Source: Lachnoclostridium sp. UBA3262
GTDB lineage: Bacteria > Bacillota > Clostridia > Lachnospirales > Lachnospiraceae
NCBI GenBank assembly: GCA_002362575.1
Contig: DEUM01000053.1
Location: 9,108-33,225 of the forward strand
Length of the DNA stretch: 24,118 nucleotides
Direction of reading: 5' to 3'
Below are positions 6,879 through 13,521 of this stretch, piece by piece (position 1 is the first letter of the stretch; each line of letters starts with the position of its first letter). The notes below the pieces were generated by a model that was given only the letters and a program-made list of their open reading frames with translations, was not told the origin of the DNA and did no database searches. The position numbers and the translations under genes are program-made.

Positions 6879-8873
6879 ATGGTATTTGCGCTAGCAGGCA
6901 ACCAGAACAGTGGGAAGACAACATTATTTAATCAACTGACAGGGGCAAACCAACATGTGGGTAATTTTCCGGGGGTTACAGTGGATAGTAAATCCGGTAC
7001 GATTCGAGGAACGAAACATCAGGTTGTGGATTTGCCCGGTATCTATTCACTGTCGCCTTATACACAGGAAGAAATTGTAACGAGAGATTTTCTTACCAGT
7101 CAGAAGCCGGATGGCATTATCAATATTATTGACGCCACAAATATTGAGAGGAATTTTTACCTTACTCTACAATTGCTAGAACTTCAGATTCCGATGGTAA
7201 TTGCCCTGAATATGATGGATGAAGTCCGATTAAATGGCGGGACAATAAAAATATCTATGTTAAAGGAAGAACTGGGTGTGCCGGTAGTTCCTATTTCGGC
7301 AAACAAGAATGAGGGCGTCAGTGAGTTGATTGAGCGTGCCATTAAGACTGCAGAGACGAAACGTATGCCGAAAAGGCAGGATTTCTGTAGTGGCCCGGTT
7401 CACCGTACGTTACATGCCGTTGCCCATCTAGTGGAGGATCATGCAGAGCGTATCGGCATACCGCCTAAATTCGTTGCCTCGAAGCTGGTGGAACGCGACG
7501 AACCGTTGTTAGAACAGTTACAGCTCTCGGAAAATGAGATTGATATGATAGAGCATAGTGTGACGGAGATGGAGACAGAGCTTGATACCGACCGGAAAGC
7601 AGCTATTGCTGATATGCGCTATAACTTTATTGACCATGTAGTAAAAGATGCGGTTGTAAAGCCGAAGGAAAGTATTCAGCATATCCGAAGTGTAAAAATT
7701 GACCGGGTGCTGACAAATCGTTTTGCGGCAATTCCTCTATTTTTGTGTATTATGTTTTTGATTTTCTGGCTCACCTTTGGTGTTATCGGTAGTTTTCTAT
7801 CCGATTTGCTGTCGATGGGGATTGATGCGTTCAGTGCATGGGTAAGTGACGGACTGACCCGTTATGGGATTAACCCGGTTGTCCATTCACTTGTTGTAAA
7901 TGGTGTGATTACTGGTGTGGGTAGTGTACTTTCTTTCATACCGATTATCGTTGTATTATTTTTCTTTTTGTCCCTGCTGGAAGACAGCGGCTATATGGCG
8001 AGAGTTGCTTTTGTCATGGATAAGCTATTGAGAAAACTTGGGCTTTCCGGGCGGAGCTTTGTTCCTATGCTGATTGGGTTTGGCTGTACTGTACCGGCGG
8101 TAATGTCAGCCCGCACGCTTTCCAGTGAGCGGGACCATAAAATGACAGTGCTTTTGACGCCGTTTATGAGCTGTAGTGCGAAGCTGCCTATCTACGGAGT
8201 ATTTACGATGGCGTTTTTTCCTAAATATCGTGCGCTTGTTATGATTTCGCTGTATGTCATTGGTATCGTGGCGGGTATTATCGTTGCGCTGATTTTTAAG
8301 AGGACGATGTTCCGGGGCAAGCCGGTTCCCTTTGTCATGGAGTTACCGAATTACCGACTGCCGAGTCCAAAGAGCGTAGGGCTTCTTTTGTGGGACAAGG
8401 CAAAGGATTTTATTACAAGAGCATTTACTGTCATTTTTCTTGCCACTGTGATTATCTGGTTTTTGCAGACCTTTGACTTGAAATTTAATGTGGTGACAGA
8501 CAGCGGAGACAGTATTTTGGCTTCTATTGGACGGCTGATTTCTCCAATTTTCGTTCCACTTGGAATGGGAGACTGGAAAATTACAACTGCGCTCATAACC
8601 GGGTTTACGGCAAAGGAGGCAGTGGTGTCAACGATGGCGGTGCTCATGGGAACGACGACAGCAGGTCTCACGACAGCGCTGGGGAGCGTCTTTACGGTAG
8701 AGACGGCATTTGTATTTCTTGTCTTTACCCTGCTGTATACGCCGTGTGTTGCCGCTATCGCTACGGTTAAGAGAGAACTGGATACAAAGGCCGCTCTCTG
8801 GGTAGTATTTTTCCAGACAGCGGTAGCATGGATTGTGGGATTGTTTGTGCATTTAATTGGAGGGCTTTTTTGA
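6879..8873 (+). CDS. feoB: Ferrous iron transporter B (GTPase-coupled permease)
   Basis: A 664-residue polytopic inner-membrane Fe(II) importer with an N-terminal G-protein domain. G motifs are visible: G1 GNQNSGKTT (7-15), switch I NFPGVTV (29-35), G3 DLPG (51-54), G4 NMMD and a G5-like SANKNEG. A helical GDI-like domain follows at about 170-270, then two Gate regions carrying the conserved cysteines (GFGCTVPA and PFMSCSAKLPIYG) among about eight to ten membrane segments. ATG 6879 is preferred over an in-frame ATG at 6825 because GAAGGAG precedes it and the first beta strand of the G domain begins directly. Its stop TGA shares one base with the next ATG (TGATG), so translation of the downstream fusion gene is very likely coupled to feoB. 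Confidence 0.96.
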   Translation: MVFALAGNQNSGKTTLFNQLTGANQHVGNFPGVTVDSKSGTIRGTKHQVVDLPGIYSLSPYTQEEIVTRDFLTSQKPDGIINIIDATNIERNFYLTLQLLELQIPMVIALNMMDEVRLNGGTIKISMLKEELGVPVVPISANKNEGVSELIERAIKTAETKRMPKRQDFCSGPVHRTLHAVAHLVEDHAERIGIPPKFVASKLVERDEPLLEQLQLSENEIDMIEHSVTEMETELDTDRKAAIADMRYNFIDHVVKDAVVKPKESIQHIRSVKIDRVLTNRFAAIPLFLCIMFLIFWLTFGVIGSFLSDLLSMGIDAFSAWVSDGLTRYGINPVVHSLVVNGVITGVGSVLSFIPIIVVLFFFLSLLEDSGYMARVAFVMDKLLRKLGLSGRSFVPMLIGFGCTVPAVMSARTLSSERDHKMTVLLTPFMSCSAKLPIYGVFTMAFFPKYRALVMISLYVIGIVAGIIVALIFKRTMFRGKPVPFVMELPNYRLPSPKSVGLLLWDKAKDFITRAFTVIFLATVIIWFLQTFDLKFNVVTDSGDSILASIGRLISPIFVPLGMGDWKITTALITGFTAKEAVVSTMAVLMGTTTAGLTTALGSVFTVETAFVFLVFTLLYTPCVAAIATVKRELDTKAALWVVFFQTAVAWIVGLFVHLIGGLF

Positions 8874-10405
8874 TGGGAATTGCAGATTGGATTATTCTTG
8901 GCATTGTGATGATTGCTATTGCGGCGGCGCTTCTTTATATGAGAAGACATAAGAGCCGATGTCTTGAATGTGGTGGTGATTGTGCGAGATGTGGGGAACA
9001 ATCAGGTCAGGTATATAATCCATATTTACCTTCATGGGAATACATTCCGGATGGGGAACCCTATGTTTTTGACGGACGGGTATATATTTATGGTTCTCAC
9101 GACTATTATAATGGCTATGTGTTCTGTATGGGGGACTATGTGTGCTGGTCTGCTCCAGTAGATAATTTGAGCGCATGGCGCTATGAGGGTGTAATCTATC
9201 CAAAGACGGCAGATCCATTGAATCCGGATGGCAAGATGTGTCTTTATGCACCGGATGTGACCGTGGGAACAGATGGACGGTACTATCTGTATTATGTTTT
9301 GGATAAAGTGTCGGTTGTGTCGGTCGCTGTGTGCGATACGCCAGCCGGAAAATATGAGTTTTATGGTTATGTTCACGATAAAGAGGGAGTGCGCTTAGGC
9401 GAGAGAAGTCAGGATGAACCGCAGTTTGATCCCGGCGTGCTGACGGAGGGCGACAGGACTTATCTGTATACAGGGTTTTGCGGCGCAGGAGACAAGTCTA
9501 GAACGGGGGCGTTTGTCACGGTTCTGGGGCCGGATATGCTCACGATTGAGGAGGAACCTGTGCGTGTAGCACCGGGCAGTGAGTATAGTCAGGGCACTGG
9601 TTTTGAAGGGCATGCTTTTTTTGAGGCATCTTCGATACGCAAAATGGGAGATATCTATTATTTTATTTATTCTTCGGAGGTAATGCACGAGCTCTGTTAT
9701 GCGGTCAGTGGTCGGCCGACAGGGGGATTTACCTATCAGGGAGTGTTAGTGAGTAATTGTGATTTGCACATAGACACTTATAAACCAGCGGATATGCCAA
9801 TGGCATACGGAGCGAATAATCATGGAAGCATGGTACAGATAAACGAAGACTGGTATATTTTCTATCACCGCCATACGAATGGCTCATGGTACAGCAGACA
9901 GGGATGTGCAGAGCGTCTTCAAATTGATAAAAACGGAAAAATATCTCAGTCGGAGATTACATCCTGTGGACTGAACGGCGGCCCATTGGTCGGGGAGGGG
10001 GAGTATCCGGCGTATCTAGCCTGTCATTTATTTACGGATAAGCCGTCTCTCTATGTAGGAGGGGATGAGTTTCCAAAGATAATGCAGGACGGTCGGGATG
10101 GAGATAAGGAAATTGGTTATATCGGGAATATGAAAGATTCTGCAACAGCAGGTTTTAAGTATTTTAACATGGAGGGAGTTAAAACGATTCGGATTACGAC
10201 TCGTGGTTATGCGGACGGAGTCTTTGAGGTGAGGACTACGTGGGATGGCGAGGTATTAGCTGAACTGCCGATTGCCTATACGAATGTATGGGAGGATTAC
10301 GAGACAATGATTTCTATGCCGGATGGGGTGCAGTCGTTGTATTTGACATACCGTGGTCAGGGAGTCGCCAGCCTCAAAAGCTTTGCGCTGATAAGGGAAA
10401 AATGA
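8873..10405 (+). CDS. FeoB-associated Cys-rich membrane domain fused to a GH43 glycosidase
   Basis: A 510-residue protein with two unrelated parts. Residues 1-45 match the FeoB-associated Cys-rich membrane protein type: one membrane helix (about 5-23), a basic stop (MRRHKSR) and four Cys at 30, 33, 37 and 40 (CX2C-X3-CX2C). From about residue 47 (VYNPYLPSWEY) a complete GH43 five-blade domain begins, the family that includes beta-xylosidases and alpha-L-arabinofuranosidases. It has likely base Asp60, pKa-tuning Asp128 (LYAPDV) and acid Glu251 (FFEASSIRK). About 400-510 form a beta-rich, CBM6-like tail. The positive-inside rule puts the GH43 part in the cytoplasm. GGAGGG precedes ATG 8873, which overlaps the feoB stop by one base. 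No Met lies between the Cys cluster and the GH43 start, so a separate GH43 protein is unlikely. Substrate specificity is not determinable. Confidence 0.85.
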   Translation: MGIADWIILGIVMIAIAAALLYMRRHKSRCLECGGDCARCGEQSGQVYNPYLPSWEYIPDGEPYVFDGRVYIYGSHDYYNGYVFCMGDYVCWSAPVDNLSAWRYEGVIYPKTADPLNPDGKMCLYAPDVTVGTDGRYYLYYVLDKVSVVSVAVCDTPAGKYEFYGYVHDKEGVRLGERSQDEPQFDPGVLTEGDRTYLYTGFCGAGDKSRTGAFVTVLGPDMLTIEEEPVRVAPGSEYSQGTGFEGHAFFEASSIRKMGDIYYFIYSSEVMHELCYAVSGRPTGGFTYQGVLVSNCDLHIDTYKPADMPMAYGANNHGSMVQINEDWYIFYHRHTNGSWYSRQGCAERLQIDKNGKISQSEITSCGLNGGPLVGEGEYPAYLACHLFTDKPSLYVGGDEFPKIMQDGRDGDKEIGYIGNMKDSATAGFKYFNMEGVKTIRITTRGYADGVFEVRTTWDGEVLAELPIAYTNVWEDYETMISMPDGVQSLYLTYRGQGVASLKSFALIREK

Positions 10406-10412
10406 GAAAAAT

Positions 10413-10453
10413 AAAATGCCAATTCTGCGGAATGTCAGAATTGGCATTTTTTA
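10413..10453. terminator. Bidirectional intrinsic terminator
   Basis: A perfect 15-bp stem (10413-10427 with 10436-10450) has an 8-base loop. It has A-rich bases on one side and T-rich bases on the other, so it can stop both the + strand feo/GH43 run and the converging minus-strand DUF1292 gene. Confidence 0.93.
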
Positions 10454-10464
10454 ATAAGCAATTT

Positions 10465-10797
10465 TTAGTCTTCCAGTTTTTTATTGATAAACTCGTCCCA
10501 CTCACCATTATCATCATCTTCATCCATTAAACTGTCAAAGACGTCGGAAAGTTCTTCTAATAAATCATCACTTTCAATATTATTTAAGGTAAACTCTGTC
10601 TCCTCCCCTAAATCCTTCATCTCTACCCCGAAGAAATAAATTTCTTCAATGGATTCGTCCGTTGGGGTTAATGCCGCATAGTTATCATCGCCATATTCAA
10701 AAATGCAGATAACCTGACATTCCAGCTCGCTGCCGTCTTCCAGTTCAAGGCTCAAAATAATTTCTTCTGTATCCCCTAAATTTGTATTGTTGGCCAT
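10465..10797 (-). CDS. DUF1292 family protein
   Basis: A small acidic protein of 110 residues. The core (LELEDGSELECQVICIFEYGDDNYAAL then EEIYFFGVE) matches the pattern of DUF1292, short Firmicutes proteins of unknown function. After about residue 70 comes a helical, very acidic tail (SLMDEDDDNGEWDEF). There is no signal peptide or membrane segment, so it should be cytoplasmic. AGGAGG lies at the ideal distance before the ATG at 10797. In other Clostridia, DUF1292 genes often sit next to yrzL/ruvX-type genes; here the gene stands alone between a terminator and the beta-propeller gene. No function is proposed. Confidence 0.85.
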   Translation of the reverse strand: MANNTNLGDTEEIILSLELEDGSELECQVICIFEYGDDNYAALTPTDESIEEIYFFGVEMKDLGEETEFTLNNIESDDLLEELSDVFDSLMDEDDDNGEWDEFINKKLED

Positions 10798-10813
10798 CTC
10801 GTCCTCCTATTCT

Positions 10814-10838
10814 GTCCGAAAGGCAATATGTTTCGGAC
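10814..10838 (-). promoter_or_regulatory. Hairpin just upstream of the DUF1292 ribosome site
   Basis: GTCCGAAA (10814-10821) and TTTCGGAC (10831-10838) form a perfect 8-bp stem with a 9-base loop. In the minus-strand transcript it ends a few bases before AGGAGG of the DUF1292 gene. No T-run follows in that direction, so it is not a clear terminator. A weaker GTTACA/TGTAAC repeat lies next to it (about 10840-10868). It could affect translation or be an incomplete terminator of the beta-propeller gene. Confidence 0.35.
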
Positions 10839-10892
10839 GTTACATCTCAATATAGGACAACTGTAACATATTTCGCTTAGAAATACAACTGC

Positions 10893-12839
10893 TTATAATT
10901 TTTTCCATGTATTCATATCGTAGGCAGTTATTTCATCCTCCACATCAACTACATAGAAGGTGGTGCCAATACGGATTCCCCGTACATTTTCAACCGAACC
11001 AGCCAGTTTGCAGGAGAGTACTTTCTTGAATTTATTGTTGGCGAAGGAATATACGGCGTATTCCGAATTAACAGGTTCATAGTCGTCCTCGATGCCAACG
11101 CCGAACAGGCTGCGTTCCTCGTCAACAAAGACTGCCTTGTGGTTCTCGTCCGCATAGCACATAGTGTTTTCTGAAAGGAGTTTCTTTGCCTGCTCCGTGA
11201 TTTTATAATCTTTGCCGATGGAGAACATGGAAAATTTCACGCCTCCTGCCCGCTTCTTAGAAAAATGTTCGCCAATTCCTAACAGTTTTCCATCGCCAAA
11301 GGAATGGAGATAGGAAGAAAATCCCGGAAGCTTCAGCTCGGATTTCAAGGTCGGCTTTTTCGGGTTGCTTAAATCTACAGCAAAGACCGGATCGGTTTCT
11401 CTAAAGGTAACAAAGTATGCCATGTTGTCTATATAGTAGGAGGAGTAAATTCTCTCATCCCGCCCTAAATTCGAAATCTCACCGAGGAGATTCAGTTTAT
11501 CATCCAGCACACAGAGACCGTTTGAGGTACTGCGTCTTTTGTATTTTGTATACACAAAGCAGAAGTTTCCTTTGTACTCGTGCATATAGTAGGAGTTTTT
11601 TATCTCTCCCCGCACCTGTGTGCGTGCATGATAGGAAAATTTTCCATCCTTATAATTGTATTTCACTATTGCAGTATAATTCTGTCCACCAACCAGCCAA
11701 TAATCTTTATAGGTAATTTGTGTGACATAAATATGCGAATCATTTACATAAAAGTCACTGCCACCTCCCAGTGTAGTCAGAGAGTCGCTAAAATCCTTTG
11801 GTGAATCCAGTTTCAGAGATGTCATAACAAGATAAGAATTTGTCCCGGCGTCATCTAAGAACTGGATATTTTCTTCTTTGATTACTTTACCGTTTATCTG
11901 CGGTATATAATCTTCCGGTTCATTTTCCTTAATGTCTCTTTCCCATACAGCATAATTGGTAAAGGTGTATAGATATCCATTACTAATCCGGCTTGTGTTA
12001 TAGGTGCCACTCTGCGTCAGTGAGGACAGCTTTTTTGGCTTTTCCGGCTGGCTGATGTCATACACGATAATTTCGGTTTCATTAGCGTATGGCTTGACGT
12101 ACTCCACGTCGTACTCGTACTGTTCAGGATACGCATCTGTTTTTTCACGTGCGTTTCTCCATGAATTTCCGGTTAAAATCAGCTTGCCCTCATGGAGGTA
12201 CATTTCCTTACAGTCGCTATCCTGCACGGAAATTTTCGAGACCTGCTTTGTGGCGGCGCCGTCAGCAAGATAAATCGTTACCTCATAACCCATAGTAGAT
12301 TCCATCATGGTGTATATATACTTACCATCCGTTTTTACAATATCGCCCTCCATAATTCCCTTGACCTGTAAGTCTGTTTCTGAGTAGTCATCAGAGGCTG
12401 CATTTGGAGACTCCTGTTCTGCAGTGGCAGACTTTGCATCTTCTGCATCCGATGTTACGGCATTTTCTTCCAGCGAAGCTCCAGCGGAAGCACCATCAGT
12501 TAAGTCTGAATCAGAAAGAGAGTCCCAATAGTCATTGATGTGCTCATAAACCTCATGGTAAGTAACGGAAGCGGTGTCACTTTCTTTATTTTCAGCGGTT
12601 TTTATGATAGGTGAATCGAACGAAGAATAAAGATGTGGGTAAGCAGCAAACCCGGCAATGATTACGAGGCAGAGACAGGCAGCCGCCACAAGCACAGAGG
12701 AGCGTTTTCGGTAAAGAATATACTTCCTCTGTTTTTTGCCAGATAAGTTTTTTTCTATCTGCTTTGGTGCCAGAGAGTCCGGTACCGGGATGTTTTCAGT
12801 TTCTTTTTTAATATAATCAAAGATTTCATTGTCTTTCAT
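10893..12839 (-). CDS. Membrane-anchored beta-propeller domain protein, probable partner of the ECF sigma factor
   Basis: A 648-residue protein. Residues 1-45 are cytoplasmic, followed by one membrane helix (about 47-68: SVLVAAACLCLVIIAGFAAY). A Ser/Asp/Glu-rich stalk covers about 80-155. A large outside domain with repeated Tyr/Asp strands (GDIVKTDGKYIYTM, ISNGYLYTFTNY, YIDNMAYFVTF, VVDVEDEITAYDM) matches the C-terminal beta-propeller family (PF09826 type). The ribosome site AAGGAGG lies before ATG 12839, and the gene overlaps the sigma gene by 14 bases. Overlap with an ECF sigma gene, a short cytoplasmic head and a single membrane span are the usual layout of anti-sigma factors, but the head carries no zinc-type HxxxCxxC motif. 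A role in sensing an envelope or extracellular signal is inference. Confidence 0.8.
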   Translation of the reverse strand: MKDNEIFDYIKKETENIPVPDSLAPKQIEKNLSGKKQRKYILYRKRSSVLVAAACLCLVIIAGFAAYPHLYSSFDSPIIKTAENKESDTASVTYHEVYEHINDYWDSLSDSDLTDGASAGASLEENAVTSDAEDAKSATAEQESPNAASDDYSETDLQVKGIMEGDIVKTDGKYIYTMMESTMGYEVTIYLADGAATKQVSKISVQDSDCKEMYLHEGKLILTGNSWRNAREKTDAYPEQYEYDVEYVKPYANETEIIVYDISQPEKPKKLSSLTQSGTYNTSRISNGYLYTFTNYAVWERDIKENEPEDYIPQINGKVIKEENIQFLDDAGTNSYLVMTSLKLDSPKDFSDSLTTLGGGSDFYVNDSHIYVTQITYKDYWLVGGQNYTAIVKYNYKDGKFSYHARTQVRGEIKNSYYMHEYKGNFCFVYTKYKRRSTSNGLCVLDDKLNLLGEISNLGRDERIYSSYYIDNMAYFVTFRETDPVFAVDLSNPKKPTLKSELKLPGFSSYLHSFGDGKLLGIGEHFSKKRAGGVKFSMFSIGKDYKITEQAKKLLSENTMCYADENHKAVFVDEERSLFGVGIEDDYEPVNSEYAVYSFANNKFKKVLSCKLAGSVENVRGIRIGTTFYVVDVEDEITAYDMNTWKKL

Positions 12840-13371
12840 GGGATATACCTCCTTTTTTGTTTTCCGTAGAATTTATATATTCACGGAGCTTGGCAAGGGA
12901 ACGGCTTTTTATGGAGCGCACAGTACCCTCCTTTTTATGCAGGAGAGATGCAATTTCCCGGCTGTTGTACCCGGTAAAGACAGATAAGGTAATTACAAGA
13001 CGTTCTTCCTCGGACAGGGGAGAGAGCATTTCCCTAAGCTCAGGCGTCAGATACCCTTCTTCTGCAGCGCAGGGCTCAGGATAAGAGGTATCTTCCAGAT
13101 AGATGGAAAGTTTTTTTAGCTGATTACGACATTCGTTTGCTGTAATTTGGAAAATCCAGCTTTTAAAGGAATCGTTCTTATGCAGCCGTCCTAAATTTTC
13201 GTATGCCTTTAGGACAGCGGAACTCACGGCATCCTCGGCGGCATGGGAGCTTTTCATAAGACAAAAAGCAAACCGGTATAAGTCGGTGTAGTATTTTTGG
13301 TAGAGAAGGGCAAATGCTTTTGCGTCCCCATTTTTTGCCAGCTCTACCAGCTTCCATTCATTATTACTCAT
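12826..13371 (-). CDS. ECF-type RNA polymerase sigma-70 family factor
   Basis: A 181-residue alternative sigma factor. Region 2 is at about residues 8-85 (LYQKYYTDLYRFAFCLM, AEDAVSSAVLKAYENL, FKSWIFQITANECRNQLKK). Region 4 is at about 105-165 (LSEEERLVITLSVFTGYNSREIASLLHKKEGTVRSIKSRSLAKLRE), with its helix-turn-helix in the last half. Regions 1 and 3 are missing, as in ECF factors. A GAGGT ribosome site stands before ATG 13371. The 3' end overlaps the beta-propeller gene, pointing to coupled expression. Its target promoters are unknown. The linker region (residues about 86-104) has a Cys (PEPCAAEEG), which is of uncertain meaning. Confidence 0.92.
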   Translation of the reverse strand: MSNNEWKLVELAKNGDAKAFALLYQKYYTDLYRFAFCLMKSSHAAEDAVSSAVLKAYENLGRLHKNDSFKSWIFQITANECRNQLKKLSIYLEDTSYPEPCAAEEGYLTPELREMLSPLSEEERLVITLSVFTGYNSREIASLLHKKEGTVRSIKSRSLAKLREYINSTENKKGGISHERQ

Positions 13372-13375
13372 AGCT

Positions 13376-13441
13376 TTACCTCGTTTCTACACCGATACCG
13401 GTGTTTTCTGTGTAGGAAATTTTGCAGTTCGATGGCGCCAA
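13376..13441 (-). CDS. Possible 21-codon leader ORF ahead of the sigma gene
   Basis: In the minus-strand leader of the sigma gene, a TTG at 13441 is preceded by a strong AGGAGG with a 5-base gap. It opens a 21-residue frame (beginning MAPSNCKISY) that stops at 13376, four bases before the sigma ATG and inside its ribosome site. The strong Shine-Dalgarno sequence has no other use visible. The peptide has no recognisable features. It may be a leader for translational coupling or chance. Confidence 0.25.
   Translation of the reverse strand: MAPSNCKISYTENTGIGVETR
13389..13404. repeat. Short hairpin ACACCG-N4-CGGTGT in the sigma gene leader
   Basis: Perfect 6-bp arms with a 4-base loop lie 18 bases before the sigma start on the minus strand. 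It could fold in the mRNA close to the ribosome site, or be a protein-binding palindrome. It also lies inside the possible leader ORF. Confidence 0.35.
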
Positions 13442-13470
13442 TTTTTCCTCCTGCTGATTATTAGACTCGC

Positions 13471-13488
13471 CAACACCCGAAAGTGTTG
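13471..13488. repeat. Inverted repeat CAACAC-N6-GTGTTG between divergent genes
   Basis: Perfect 6-bp arms separated by CCGAAA lie between the sigma gene (minus) and the nuclease-helicase gene (plus), touching the -35 box at 13486-13491. The position suits an operator that would affect the helicase promoter and the sigma leader. On the + strand it is followed by A/T-rich bases but not by a clean T-run, so a terminator is less likely. Confidence 0.4.
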
Positions 13489-13514
13489 CAAGAAAATTTT
13501 TTATGATTTATACT
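13486..13514 (+). promoter_or_regulatory. Promoter of the nuclease-helicase gene
   Basis: TTGCAA at 13486-13491 and TATACT at 13509-13514 are spaced by 17 bases, close to the housekeeping sigma consensus. The expected transcript start, about 7 bases after the -10, is near 13521, immediately next to the ATG at 13522. Confidence 0.65.
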
Positions 13515-13521
13515 GTTGATT

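Noticed and set aside
8351..9001. 216-codon minus-strand frame over the feoB/GH43 junction
   Set aside because: The + strand genes are well supported and this product has no domain or ribosome site. It does not disturb the fusion reading.
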